From NCBI RefSeq assembly GCF_000376785.1, contig NZ_AQXX01000130.1, positions 1 to 64,000 on the forward strand: a stretch of 64,000 nt of DNA. The letters are read 5' to 3'. Shown here one piece after another: positions 56,628 to 64,000 of this stretch. Below the pieces are notes generated by a model. The model was not told the DNA's origin. It was given only the letters and a program-made list of their open reading frames with translations, and made no database searches. The number at the start of each line of letters is the position of its first letter. Position 1 is the first letter of the stretch. The position numbers and the translations under genes are program-made. Source of the DNA: Hahella ganghwensis DSM 17046. GTDB lineage: Bacteria > Pseudomonadota > Gammaproteobacteria > Pseudomonadales > Oleiphilaceae.

Positions 56628-57125
56628 ATGAAGAGATCAGCTGGGCTTTCTGCATGTCGAAACCACCGTTACACACTTTCCAGGACCTGGAGTGATACGG
56701 GGCCGTTGTTCGGTTACTTCGGTATAAACCCATCGACTGCAGATGCCAATATTGATGACCCTACCGTTCGCAAATGGATTGGCTTTACTCAGCACTTTGG
56801 AGGTCGGGGCTTCATTGTAGGAAACGTATTTTCCTACAGAACGCCAAATGTGAGAGATCTGATCCCATTTGCAAACCATGAGAACCTCACAAACGACAGG
56901 CATATCGAGCAGATTATCGAAAAGGTGGATGTATTGGTCCCTTGCTGGGGGAACCAGACAAAAGTCCCAATCGATATCCGTCACCACTTCGATCTGCTGT
57001 TGGATAAACTCTTTGATTCCGGCAAACCAGTTAAAACCTTTGGGCTCACGAAATCAGGAGATCCGAAGCATCCTGCCAGACTGGGTTATGACACAACTTT
57101 GATCGATATGCCGAGGGCGAAATGA
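56628..57125 (+). CDS. DUF1643-family protein
   Basis: 165 residues from the ATG at 56628 (a GTG at 56622 is possible). YFGINPSTADANIDDPTVRK (about 30-49) is the family signature, followed by FGGRGFIVGNVFSYRT, LVPCWGN, and GLTKSGDPKHPARL. The family is widespread in phages and mobile elements, probably a nucleotide- or nucleic-acid-related enzyme, with no proven activity. The next gene overlaps its stop. Confidence 0.8.
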   Translation: MKRSAGLSACRNHRYTLSRTWSDTGPLFGYFGINPSTADANIDDPTVRKWIGFTQHFGGRGFIVGNVFSYRTPNVRDLIPFANHENLTNDRHIEQIIEKVDVLVPCWGNQTKVPIDIRHHFDLLLDKLFDSGKPVKTFGLTKSGDPKHPARLGYDTTLIDMPRAK

Positions 57126-57487
57126 GTGAAGCATACGACCTGCAGCCGCGATTTGTCAGGGCTTCTGCTGCCCCCAGGTATTGCGGCATGTGTGAACGAA
57201 TATTCAATGCTGAGATCCGTCCTTATCTGACTGAGATCTCAATAGGAGTGAAGGGCGTGGCTTTTGATCGCCTTGATTTGGACGCGGCCCTGGATGATTA
57301 TAAAGAGCGGTACGGTCGCGCTCCTAAAAGAAGTACTAAGGAGCATGGCACATGCAGAAGAAAAGAAAAGCTACACGCGGTCTCCAGTTCAGGAACGGCG
57401 TCTGGATCATCGACAAACAGGTCAACGGTCGCAGACTTACGGGAAGCACTGGGACAGCCGACAGGCAGGAAGCGGAAAGGTACTTAG
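57122..57487 (+). CDS. Excisionase-like protein upstream of integrase
   Basis: 121 residues, ATGA overlap with DUF1643. The front (PRFVRASAAPRYCGMCERIF, NAEIRPYLTEISIGVKGVAF, DRLDLDAALDDYK) is the winged-helix MerR/AlpA-like pattern of small proteins that precede phage integrases and act as excisionases. The last 45 codons overlap the integrase gene in another frame (57352-57487) and look low-complexity. It would bind the attachment sites and direct excision. Confidence 0.65.
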   Translation: MSEAYDLQPRFVRASAAPRYCGMCERIFNAEIRPYLTEISIGVKGVAFDRLDLDAALDDYKERYGRAPKRSTKEHGTCRRKEKLHAVSSSGTASGSSTNRSTVADLREALGQPTGRKRKGT

Positions 57488-58485
57488 CCAGGCGAATGGA
57501 GGAAATCAGGCAGGCCTCAGTTTATGGGGTACGGCCTGAAAGATCCTTCAGAGATGCTGCCATTGAATATGCACAGCGATACAAGGGAGTTAAAAAAAGC
57601 TTTGACAGGGACGCACAGGATATAAGTGCTGTCGATCCCTATATCGGGGATATGCCGTTGAGAATGATTCATAACGGCACTTTACAGCGCTTCATTCTGG
57701 CCCGAAAAAAGGAGGGGGTGAAGTCGGGAACTGTTAACAGGACGTTGGCAGTAGTGCGGCAGATTCTGAACCTGTGTGCAAGGGAATGGCGAGATGAATA
57801 TGGGTTGACCTGGCTGGAAACGGCACCGGCGATATCTGGGGTTGATTGGCAAGATAAGCGTAAGCCTTACCCGATCACCTGGAAAGAGCAGGACCGGCTA
57901 TTCTCAGCATTGGCTGACCATCTCAGGGAGGCGGCATTGTTTGCTGTTAACACAGGATGCAGGGAGCAGGAGATCTGTCAGTTGCGTTGGGAATGGGAAG
58001 TGCCGATAGCAGAACTGAAAACATCCGTGTTTGTTCTGCCGGATTGGGCAACGAAAGGTGGAAAAGAAAGAGTGGTTGCTCTGAACTCGGTGGCGATGGC
58101 AGTCGTCAACCGGCAGAGGGGGAAGCACAGTGAGTTTGTCTTTACCTACAAAACAAGCCCCGTGCAGTCGTTAAATAATAACGGATGGCAGCGGGCAAGG
58201 GAATCAGCTGGGTTAAGGCAGGTGAGATTTCACGATCTACGTCATACCGTTGGCCGGAGGCTTCGGGCGGCAGGGATCGGAGAAGAAACCAGGGCGGATA
58301 TCTTGGGACATGAGCGGGGAGGTATTACCACTCATTATTCCATTGCTGAGATCAGTGAGTTGATCGAAGCGGTAGAGAAAATCGCCTATCAGTCGTCGGA
58401 CAATACGCCGAGTCTGACATTGATCCGGTTGAACAACTCACGTAAAACTCACAGTGAAGGCGAAAAAAAAGGGCTCTCAATATGA
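57352..58485 (+). CDS. Tyrosine-type phage integrase
   Basis: 377 residues, ATG with AAGGAG 8 bases upstream. Arm-binding and core-binding parts (1-165) precede the catalytic domain with Arg204 (NTGCREQEICQ), Lys near 238, HDLRH (294-298), His320 (ILGHERGG) and Tyr329 (THYSI). All catalytic residues are present. It ends 41 bp from the right attachment repeat in the tRNA-Met. It catalyses site-specific recombination between the phage site and the tRNA gene. Confidence 0.95.
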   Translation: MQKKRKATRGLQFRNGVWIIDKQVNGRRLTGSTGTADRQEAERYLARRMEEIRQASVYGVRPERSFRDAAIEYAQRYKGVKKSFDRDAQDISAVDPYIGDMPLRMIHNGTLQRFILARKKEGVKSGTVNRTLAVVRQILNLCAREWRDEYGLTWLETAPAISGVDWQDKRKPYPITWKEQDRLFSALADHLREAALFAVNTGCREQEICQLRWEWEVPIAELKTSVFVLPDWATKGGKERVVALNSVAMAVVNRQRGKHSEFVFTYKTSPVQSLNNNGWQRARESAGLRQVRFHDLRHTVGRRLRAAGIGEETRADILGHERGGITTHYSIAEISELIEAVEKIAYQSSDNTPSLTLIRLNNSRKTHSEGEKKGLSI

Positions 58486-58526
58486 CGCGGCAACGTCGAG
58501 AACCCTTTCCGTACAATGCTTTACAA

Positions 58527-58577
58527 TGGTAGCTAGGGGCGGATTCGAACCGCCGACCCCAGCATTATGAGTGCTGT
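58527..58577. repeat. attR, right-hand copy of the attachment core
   Basis: Identical to 3896-3946 over 51 bp and forms the 3' part of the intact tRNA-Met. Since the tRNA's 5' half (58578-58603) lies outside the prophage on this side, the phage-provided core has restored the gene. Confidence 0.92.
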
Positions 58578-58603
58578 GCTCTAACCAACTGAGCTACCTA
58601 GCC
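58527..58603 (-). tRNA. tRNA-Met(CAT), elongator type
   Basis: 77 bases including an encoded CCA. It begins GGCTAGGTAGCTCAG on the minus strand, has D-stem GCTC/GAGC, anticodon loop ACTCATAA (anticodon CAT), T-arm GGTTCGAATCC, and acceptor stem pairing with CCTAGCTA-CCA. The two-base offset from initiator-type stems and the paired first position point to elongator Met. A modified CAT-Ile2 reading is not excluded by sequence alone. Confidence 0.92.
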
Positions 58604-58690
58604 ACTGCAAATTGAGGCGCGTATTCTCAGGTTTTTTCTGACGGATGTCAACCCTGAAAATTCCCTTTTCTCAGTTAAAAAGATTAGGGG

Positions 58691-59782
58691 TTACACATTG
58701 AAGCGGAAATGGATCACATCGCCATCCTGAACGATGTATTCCTTGCCCTCAAGTCGCCATTTACCGGCTTCTTTGGCGCCCTGCTCGCCATTGTACTGGA
58801 CGAAATCCTCGTAACTCACAACCTCTGCACGAATGAAGCCGCGTTCGAAATCCGTGTGGATGACGCCCGCTGACTGAGGAGCGGTTGCTCCAACTTTGGT
58901 GGTCCAGGCACGAACCTCTTTTACTCCTGCGGTAAAGTAGGTCTGCAGACCAAGCAGGCTGTAACCAGCGCGGATAACTCGATCCAAGCCTGGTTCTTCC
59001 ATGCCGAGATCTGCCAGGAATTCAGCTTTTTCTTCATCTTCCAGTTCGGCAATTTCAGATTCCAGTTTATTGCAGATAGGAACAACAGCAGCCCCCTCTG
59101 ACTCTGCGATTTTTTTCACTACATCCAGATAGGGATTGTCCTCAAAGCCCTCTTCGGAAACGTTCGCGATATACATCGTGGGCTTGAGGGTCAGCAGGCA
59201 CAGCTCGCGCAAAGCCAGTAGCTCTTCCTTGGGCAGGTTCAGTGATCTAACTGGTTTTGCTTCATTAAGGTGAGGGAGGATTTTCTCCATCACGGCCATT
59301 TGAAATTTAGCGTCCTTATCACCACCTTTAGCGGCTCGGCTGACACGTTTGATCGCTTTTTCCACTGTATCCAGGTCGGCTAGAGCGAGTTCGGTGTTGA
59401 TCACTTCAATATCGGCAGCAGGATCGATCTGGTTGGCAACGTGGATGACATTTTCGTCCTGAAAGCAACGGACAACGTGAGCAATCGCATCTGTTTGGCG
59501 AATATTGCCGAGAAACTGGTTGCCAAGTCCTTCACCTTTGGAAGCGCCTGCTACCAGACCTGCAATATCGACAAACTCCATGGTGGTTGGAATAACTTTT
59601 TCGGGTTTAACAATGTCTGCCAACGCATTCAAGCGCGGGTCAGGCATGGGGACGACACCTGCATTCGGCTCGATGGTGCAGAAAGGAAAGTTTTCGGCAT
59701 CGATACCGGCTTTGGTCAGTGCATTGAACAGGGTAGACTTTCCGACATTAGGAAGGCCGACAATGCCACAATTAAATCCCAT
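58691..59782 (-). CDS. ychF: Redox-regulated ATPase YchF (OLA1 family)
   Basis: 363 residues, the family's normal length. G1 GLPNVGKST (8-16), [10 protein letters not shown]-type G3 ([21 protein letters not shown]), and a TGS domain at the C-terminus ([20 protein letters not shown]). In bacteria it binds ATP and ribosomes and is involved in translation and stress control. It is next to pth in many gammaproteobacteria, as here. The prophage lies beyond its tRNA-Met neighbour. Confidence 0.97.
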   Translation of the reverse strand: MGFNCGIVGLPNVGKSTLFNALTKAGIDAENFPFCTIEPNAGVVPMPDPRLNALADIVKPEKVIPTTMEFVDIAGLVAGASKGEGLGNQFLGNIRQTDAIAHVVRCFQDENVIHVANQIDPAADIEVINTELALADLDTVEKAIKRVSRAAKGGDKDAKFQMAVMEKILPHLNEAKPVRSLNLPKEELLALRELCLLTLKPTMYIANVSEEGFEDNPYLDVVKKIAESEGAAVVPICNKLESEIAELEDEEKAEFLADLGMEEPGLDRVIRAGYSLLGLQTYFTAGVKEVRAWTTKVGATAPQSAGVIHTDFERGFIRAEVVSYEDFVQYNGEQGAKEAGKWRLEGKEYIVQDGDVIHFRFNV

Positions 59783-59950
59783 GGTGCATCCTCAAATCTG
59801 ATTCAAATAGTGTTGCGCGGAGTGCAAGGACTCCTGAAAATTGGGCGAGAATTATACGTGGTTAGTCGGTCCAGGACCATGCCTGAAAGCTTTCCTAATC
59901 AATAAGGAAGATAAAAAGTATCGTTGTCGCGATCGGGGAGGAGGAAAAGG

Positions 59951-60538
59951 TTACTTTTCTGAGCGATGGAGATGATTCATGGCTGTGGACCAGTCTCCTA
60001 GCATAATGTTGGTAAGATAGCCGTCCAGGTCCCGGAATGAGTCCTCCAGCAGGTTTAAATCGTCACTGCCGATCCGTCCCAGAACATAATTTACGACTTT
60101 GGCTCTGTCTCCGGGGTGTCCAATGCCAAAACGAAGACGTGGAAAGTCCCGATTGCCGCCATATACCCGGATAATATCCTTGATACCATTGTGCCCGCCG
60201 TGCCCTCCGCCCATCTTCAAGCGAAGAATGCCTGGATTCAGGTCCAGTTCGTCATAGGCAATCAGGATGTTCTCGGGGTCAATCTTGAAGAATTGGCTAA
60301 GCGCAATAACCGCCTGTCCGCTTCGATTCATGAAAGTGGAGGGGAACAGTAGGTGAAGGTCTCCCGTAGAAAAAGGGAGTTTGGTGTACCAGCCATGAAA
60401 ACGCTTCTCCTGACGCAGGGGGTGGCCATGCTTTTCTGCCAGATACTGAACCCATAGGGCTCCGGCATTGTGGCGGGTCAGGGCGTAGTCGGGGCCGGGA
60501 TTACCCAGCCCCACTATGGCACGAATAGGAGTCGACAT
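59951..60538 (-). CDS. pth: Peptidyl-tRNA hydrolase
   Basis: 195 residues. GLGNPGPDY (10-18) and catalytic His23 in TRHNAG, followed by FMNRSGQAV and GGHNGIKDI, are the family signature. It releases peptides from peptidyl-tRNA that has dropped off the ribosome. Operon with rplY and prs: it begins 6 bp after the rplY stop. Confidence 0.97.
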   Translation of the reverse strand: MSTPIRAIVGLGNPGPDYALTRHNAGALWVQYLAEKHGHPLRQEKRFHGWYTKLPFSTGDLHLLFPSTFMNRSGQAVIALSQFFKIDPENILIAYDELDLNPGILRLKMGGGHGGHNGIKDIIRVYGGNRDFPRLRFGIGHPGDRAKVVNYVLGRIGSDDLNLLEDSFRDLDGYLTNIMLGDWSTAMNHLHRSEK

Positions 60539-60544
60539 GACGCC

Positions 60545-61180
60545 TTATTCTTCACCACCTTCAGACTCTTCTCCAGATTCTTCATCTGCTTTGGAGCCTT
60601 TTGGTTTGTGTACAGATACAACCGGCAGGTCGTGGTCTGCGCCTTTGCTCAGCTCTGCCAGCTCAACGCCTTTCGGCAGTTTCAGGTCGGACAGGTGAAC
60701 AATCTGGTCGTTACCAACTTCCGCCATATCAACTTCCAGGAATTCTGGCAGATTGGCAGGCAGACAAACGACTTCAACTTCAGACAGTTGGTGAGAAATT
60801 ACACCGCCGCCCTGGCGAACGCCAACGCAGGTGTCTTCGTTAAGGAAGTGCAGGGGAACCTGAACGTGCAGCTTCTGATCTTTGCTGACGCGTTGGAAGT
60901 CTGCGTGCATGATCAGAGGCTTGTATGGGTGACGCTGCAGGTCTTTCAGGATAACGGACTCATCACCACCTTCCACTTTCAGTGTCAGAATGTGTGAGTA
61001 GAACGCTTCGTTTTCAAGCGCGTGAACAAGGTCTTTGTGCATCACGGAGATTGCAGTAGGTTCTGCCTTGCCACCGTAAATGATAGCAGGGACTTTGCCA
61101 TCCAGACGACGGAGGCGGCGGCTCGCACCTTTCCCCTCTACATCGCGCTTCTCGGCGACCAAAGTAAATTCAGTAGTCAT
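60545..61180 (-). CDS. rplY: 50S ribosomal protein L25 (CTC form)
   Basis: 211 residues from the ATG at 61180 (MTTEFTLVAEKRDVEGKGAS), which has GAGG at 9 bases; a nearby ATG at 61186 is an alternative. N-terminal L25 domain (5S rRNA binding), then a TL5/CTC-type C-terminal domain ending in an acidic SGEESEGGEE tail. The long form is usual outside the enterobacteria. Located between prs and pth, the conserved order. Confidence 0.95.
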   Translation of the reverse strand: MTTEFTLVAEKRDVEGKGASRRLRRLDGKVPAIIYGGKAEPTAISVMHKDLVHALENEAFYSHILTLKVEGGDESVILKDLQRHPYKPLIMHADFQRVSKDQKLHVQVPLHFLNEDTCVGVRQGGGVISHQLSEVEVVCLPANLPEFLEVDMAEVGNDQIVHLSDLKLPKGVELAELSKGADHDLPVVSVHKPKGSKADEESGEESEGGEE

Positions 61181-61260
61181 TTTCATTTTCCTCAATATAA
61201 GCCAGGCGAATCCGCGACCAGATTCACAGGCAATCATCCGATTTTCATCGGGTTTAAAAT

Positions 61261-61288
61261 GATAAAGCTTCCCAAGGGAAGCTTTATC
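61261..61288. terminator. Perfect 13-bp hairpin between prs and rplY
   Basis: GATAAAGCTTCCC-AA-GGGAAGCTTTATC. It lies 21 bp downstream of the prs stop on the minus strand and is followed there by ATTTT only. It may reduce readthrough or stabilise the prs mRNA end while rplY has its own start in the next 80 bp. Confidence 0.6.
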
Positions 61289-61308
61289 GAAATGCTCTAT
61301 TGTCTCAG

Positions 61309-62253
61309 TTAGCTGAACATGGCACTGATAGATTCTTCGTTGCAGACGCGACGAATAGACTCTGCCAATAGTCCTGCCAGAGAAAGCTGGCGAATTTTAG
61401 CACAATTTCTGGCGTTGTCACCTAGTGGAATAGTATCTGTGACAACCAGTTCGTCCATTTCGGAGCCGTTAATGTTCTCAATTGCCGGTCCGGAAAGAAC
61501 CGGATGGGTAATATAGGCAATGACTTTGCTGGCGCCGTGCTCTTTTAGTGCTGCTGCAGCCTTGCACAGTGTGCCGGCGGTATCTGCAATATCGTCGACC
61601 AGTATGCAGACCTTGTCCTGGACGTCACCAATAATATGCATTACCTGGGCAACATTGGCCTGCGGGCGACGTTTGTCGATAATGGCAAGGTCGGCATCAT
61701 CGAGACGCTTTGCGAAGGCTCTTGCGCGGACGACACCGCCAACATCCGGTGAAACCACGACAAAATTCTGAAAGTTTTTGCGTTCGATATCATCCAGCAT
61801 GACGGTAGTGGCGTAGGCGTTATCCACAGGAATATGGAAGAAGCCTTGAATCTGGTCAGCATGCAGGTCAACGGTTAAAACCCGGTTGATGCCAACACCG
61901 GTGAGGATATCTGCAACGACCTTGGCACTGATTGGTACCCGGGATGAACGCGGGCGGCGATCCTGTCTGGCGTATCCGAAATAGGGGATAACGGCGGTGA
62001 TACGGCCAGCGGAGGCTCTTCTCAGCGCATCAGCCATGACGACCAGTTCCATCAGGTTGTCGTTGGTGGGCTGACAGGTGGGCTGAATGATAAACACGTC
62101 CCGTCCACGAACGTTTTCATTGATTTCCACATTGACTTCACCGTCGCTGAAACGACTGACTGTGGCATCTCCCAGGGGGATATGAAGAGTATCAGCAACT
62201 TTCTGCGCGAGCTCGGGATTGGCCCGACCGCTGAAAACCATCAGTTTAGACAC
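61309..62253 (-). CDS. prs: Ribose-phosphate pyrophosphokinase
   Basis: 314 residues, GTG start with AAGG at 8 bases. It carries [37 protein letters not shown]-type ATP/PRPP regions, and the PRPP loop [18 protein letters not shown]. It makes PRPP from ribose-5-phosphate and ATP for nucleotide, His and Trp synthesis. Standard chromosomal gene after tRNA-Gln. Confidence 0.97.
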   Translation of the reverse strand: MSKLMVFSGRANPELAQKVADTLHIPLGDATVSRFSDGEVNVEINENVRGRDVFIIQPTCQPTNDNLMELVVMADALRRASAGRITAVIPYFGYARQDRRPRSSRVPISAKVVADILTGVGINRVLTVDLHADQIQGFFHIPVDNAYATTVMLDDIERKNFQNFVVVSPDVGGVVRARAFAKRLDDADLAIIDKRRPQANVAQVMHIIGDVQDKVCILVDDIADTAGTLCKAAAALKEHGASKVIAYITHPVLSGPAIENINGSEMDELVVTDTIPLGDNARNCAKIRQLSLAGLLAESIRRVCNEESISAMFS

Positions 62254-62310
62254 GGCACATACCTTTTTACGGTTCGGAACGGATAATTTTTTTGAATATA
62301 GAGATGAGAG

Positions 62311-62385
62311 TGGCTGGGGTGGCAGGATTCGAACCTGCGCATGACGGGATCAAAACCCGTTGCCTTACCGCTTGGCGACACCCCA
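62311..62385 (-). tRNA. tRNA-Gln(TTG)
   Basis: 75 bases with encoded CCA. TGGGGTGTCGCCAAGC at the 5' end, anticodon loop TTTTGAT (anticodon TTG) on a CGGGT stem, T-arm GGTTCGAATCC, and matching acceptor stem CACCCCA. Conserved neighbour of ispE and prs in gammaproteobacteria. Confidence 0.95.
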
Positions 62386-62439
62386 GTAGCATAATTCTGC
62401 TGGTAACTTATTGGTGTTGTTACCGCTGCCGAAGAGTTA

Positions 62440-63330
62440 TTACAACCCTTTAATGGCAGGAGACTTGTTAATGCCCTTGGCGACAAAGCCTTGATAATTT
62501 GTCGGCAGTTGGGAGAGTACATTATCCGCTCGCTGTTTGTCGGAGAAGCTTGCAAAAATGCAGGCACCTGTACCGGTTAATTTAGCTGGCGAAAACTGAC
62601 TAAGCCAATTAATCGCCTGGCGGATCTCGGGGTAAAGTTGACATACAACTGATTCGCAATCATTTGATGTCAGATCGCAGTATTTTGCGATGTTTCCGAG
62701 ATCTCCCTCAAGAGCGGGCGCTATTTTGCTTTTTGGTGTGTCTCTTGTCAACTGTTTGTTAGAAAAAACATTTGCGGTTGATACATGACATCCAGGGTGG
62801 ACCACCAAATACCAGGTTTCCGGCAGGTTGACGGGCCTTAACTGCTCTCCTACACCTTCTGCGTAAGCGCTGTGCCCCAAGACAAATACGGGAACATCTG
62901 CGCCCAGCGATATGCCGATGCCAGCCAGTTGTTCCGGGCTGTAATCTAATTGCCAGAGCTTGTTCAGGGCCAATAATGTTGTTGCTGCGTTGGAACTGCC
63001 GCCACCGAGGCCACCACCCATCGGGAGTTTCTTTTCAAGTTCAATGTGAACTCCGCACAGGGTTGTGGGTTTATTATCCTTTAGTGCCTGCTCTCTCAAT
63101 TTGACGGCTGCTTTATAAATCAGGTTGTCTTCCAGGCAAACGCCTTCGATAGCAGGTGTTAGCGCAATTTTGTTGCTTTTCTGGTAAGTGAAGGTGAGTT
63201 GATCGCCATGATCCAATAACTGGAAGAGCGTCTGGAGTTCGTGATAACCGTCAGGTCGTCTGAAATTGATATGAAGAAAAAGATTGAGTTTCGCTGGAGC
63301 GGGCAGCGTTAGAGATGTTAATTCGGACAT
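62440..63330 (-). CDS. ispE: 4-diphosphocytidyl-2-C-methyl-D-erythritol kinase
   Basis: 296 residues. GHMP kinase features: PAPAKLNLFLHINFRRPDGY at the front and the ATP-binding loop PMGGGLGGGSSNAATTL near 100. The C-terminal GHMP domain includes AKLTGTGACIFASF. It phosphorylates CDP-ME in the MEP isoprenoid pathway. Order lolB-ispE-tRNA-Gln-prs is classical. Confidence 0.97.
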   Translation of the reverse strand: MSELTSLTLPAPAKLNLFLHINFRRPDGYHELQTLFQLLDHGDQLTFTYQKSNKIALTPAIEGVCLEDNLIYKAAVKLREQALKDNKPTTLCGVHIELEKKLPMGGGLGGGSSNAATTLLALNKLWQLDYSPEQLAGIGISLGADVPVFVLGHSAYAEGVGEQLRPVNLPETWYLVVHPGCHVSTANVFSNKQLTRDTPKSKIAPALEGDLGNIAKYCDLTSNDCESVVCQLYPEIRQAINWLSQFSPAKLTGTGACIFASFSDKQRADNVLSQLPTNYQGFVAKGINKSPAIKGL

Positions 63331-63445
63331 CAGTGATCTTTACCAGCCGGTTGTTAAATCAGGCTCACAGGTGAAGCGGAATGATCGATATTGTTTGGTC
63401 TGAGCAGCCTTAATGCAAGCAAAACGCGGTAATCGTTTTTCCTCA

Positions 63446-64000
63446 TTATTTCTTTAAGGATCTCCATTGTGTAACGATCACTTTCAGGCGAATATCCCCC
63501 TTGGTCAGCGTAATCTTATGTGGGAGTATAATTTCTGCGTCCAGGGGCTTAAATCGATCGAGTTCAATTTCCCACTCTGACTGATTAATCCGGTAGGGGT
63601 GGCCCTGATCATCAAACTGCATTTCCGTTGGGGCGTCGGGAGCGGGGATTCCTCTAATCCAGTAAGACAAGGATTGTAACGGAAGGCTCCAGCCTAGGGC
63701 TTCCTGCAATAACAATTCCGGTGAATCAGAATACAAAGGTGCTTCATCAGGCTGATACAGTCCAATGTATTGGGGATTACCTTCTATTTGGGTTGCTCCC
63801 AGACCGAGCAATGCGGAGGATACGTGAATGTTGAATTCTGAGTGACTCTGTACCCACTGATTAATAACCAGGCTATCGCTGCGGTCTCCCTGGCGTACGG
63901 CGAGTTTACCCTGGATATTCCATTGGCTGAAATTGGCAAGCTGTTGCTGACGTTCATCCCAGCCTGCAGGGGGCAAAGTGCTGGATTTGCGTTTGGGGGT
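63446..64000 (-). CDS. lolB: Outer-membrane lipoprotein LolB, 5' part cut by window edge
   Basis: The frame is open to base 64000, so the signal peptide and lipobox lie outside the window. The visible 184 codons show the LolB sequence: FSQWNIQGKLAVRQGDRSDS, FNIHVSSALLGLGATQIEGN, and YWIRGIPAPDAP. LolB receives lipoproteins from LolA and inserts them in the outer membrane. Directly upstream of ispE as usual. Confidence 0.92.
   Translation of the reverse strand, partial: TPKRKSSTLPPAGWDERQQQLANFSQWNIQGKLAVRQGDRSDSLVINQWVQSHSEFNIHVSSALLGLGATQIEGNPQYIGLYQPDEAPLYSDSPELLLQEALGWSLPLQSLSYWIRGIPAPDAPTEMQFDDQGHPYRINQSEWEIELDRFKPLDAEIILPHKITLTKGDIRLKVIVTQWRSLKK

Larger units (their letters stand above)
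3896..58577. mobile_element. Lambda-like temperate siphoprophage, about 54.7 kb, in tRNA-Met
   Basis: Bounded by a 51-bp exact direct repeat of the tRNA-Met 3' end (3896-3946 and 58527-58577), with a tyrosine integrase ending 41 bp from the right repeat. Visible modules: accessory genes (4079-9681), tail and head (9685-28126), decoration/spike and lysis (28130-33918), replication and early genes (34095-42117), immunity (42188-44596), and recombination/modification genes and integrase (44686-58485). GpA-type terminase, GpE capsid, GpD decoration, portal, S49 protease with nested scaffold and a G/GT frameshift place it with lambda-like siphophages. No disrupted structural gene was seen, so the prophage may be inducible. 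Confidence 0.93.

Noticed and set aside
1-64000. CRISPR array
   Set aside because: No regularly spaced repeat of 24-37 bp was seen; the only tandem repeats are protein-coding (28946-31735 and 52025-53695).

Overview
The window is a piece of a gammaproteobacterial chromosome carrying a complete-looking temperate, lambda-like siphoprophage of about 54.7 kb. The host assignment rests on the right flank. There lolB, ispE, tRNA-Gln, prs, rplY, pth and ychF run in one direction on the minus strand, an order typical of gammaproteobacteria. I cannot name the genus.

Layout. 1-3895 is chromosome: a frameshifted endonuclease I relative, a coiled-coil protein and two periplasmic solute-binding proteins. 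3896-58577 is the prophage, integrated in the 3' end of an elongator tRNA-Met(CAT). A 51-bp exact repeat marks both ends, and the intact tRNA survives at the right end next to the integrase. 58604-64000 is chromosome again.

Inside the prophage, 3947-9700 is an accessory (moron) region. It holds secreted and membrane proteins, a double CCHC zinc-knuckle protein, a Tse2-like toxin with an acidic partner gene, and a Dam-type methylase. From 9685 to 28126 on the minus strand, read right to left, come terminase, portal, protease/scaffold, decoration, major capsid, tail tube, the G/GT frameshift chaperone, tape measure and a giant tail-tip/fibre. 28130-33918 holds virion decoration and esterase tail-spike genes plus a lysis cassette. 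34095-42117 is the early rightward-type operon: a late-regulator candidate, nucleases, a helicase loader, an O-like initiator with internal origin-like repeats, a helicase-methyltransferase fusion and a CII-like regulator. 42188-44600 is the immunity region: cro-like and cI-like genes, and five 17-bp operators in two clusters. Between the clusters lie a fatty-acid hydroxylase/sterol desaturase-like gene and two small genes. 44686-57487 (plus strand) is the recombination/accessory operon: SPFH protein, Cas4/RecB-like nuclease and RecT, Rad50-like ATPase and DEDD exonuclease, C5-methyltransferase, PAPS-reductase-like protein, ASCH-like and DUF1643 proteins, and an excisionase-like gene leading into the integrase.

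How it works together (inference from synteny with lambda). The CI-like protein holds two divergent control regions, OR (42434-42502) and OL (44533-44596). Terminators follow cro, follow cII, lie between the Q-position gene and lysis, and occur twice in the plus-strand operon. They imply control by antitermination. The most unusual points are the membrane-lipid-type hydroxylase in the rex-like position, the prophage-borne SPFH/HflC-like protein, the Tse2-like module, the stacked DNA-modification genes, and internal signals (nested scaffold start, -1 frameshift, O-gene origin).
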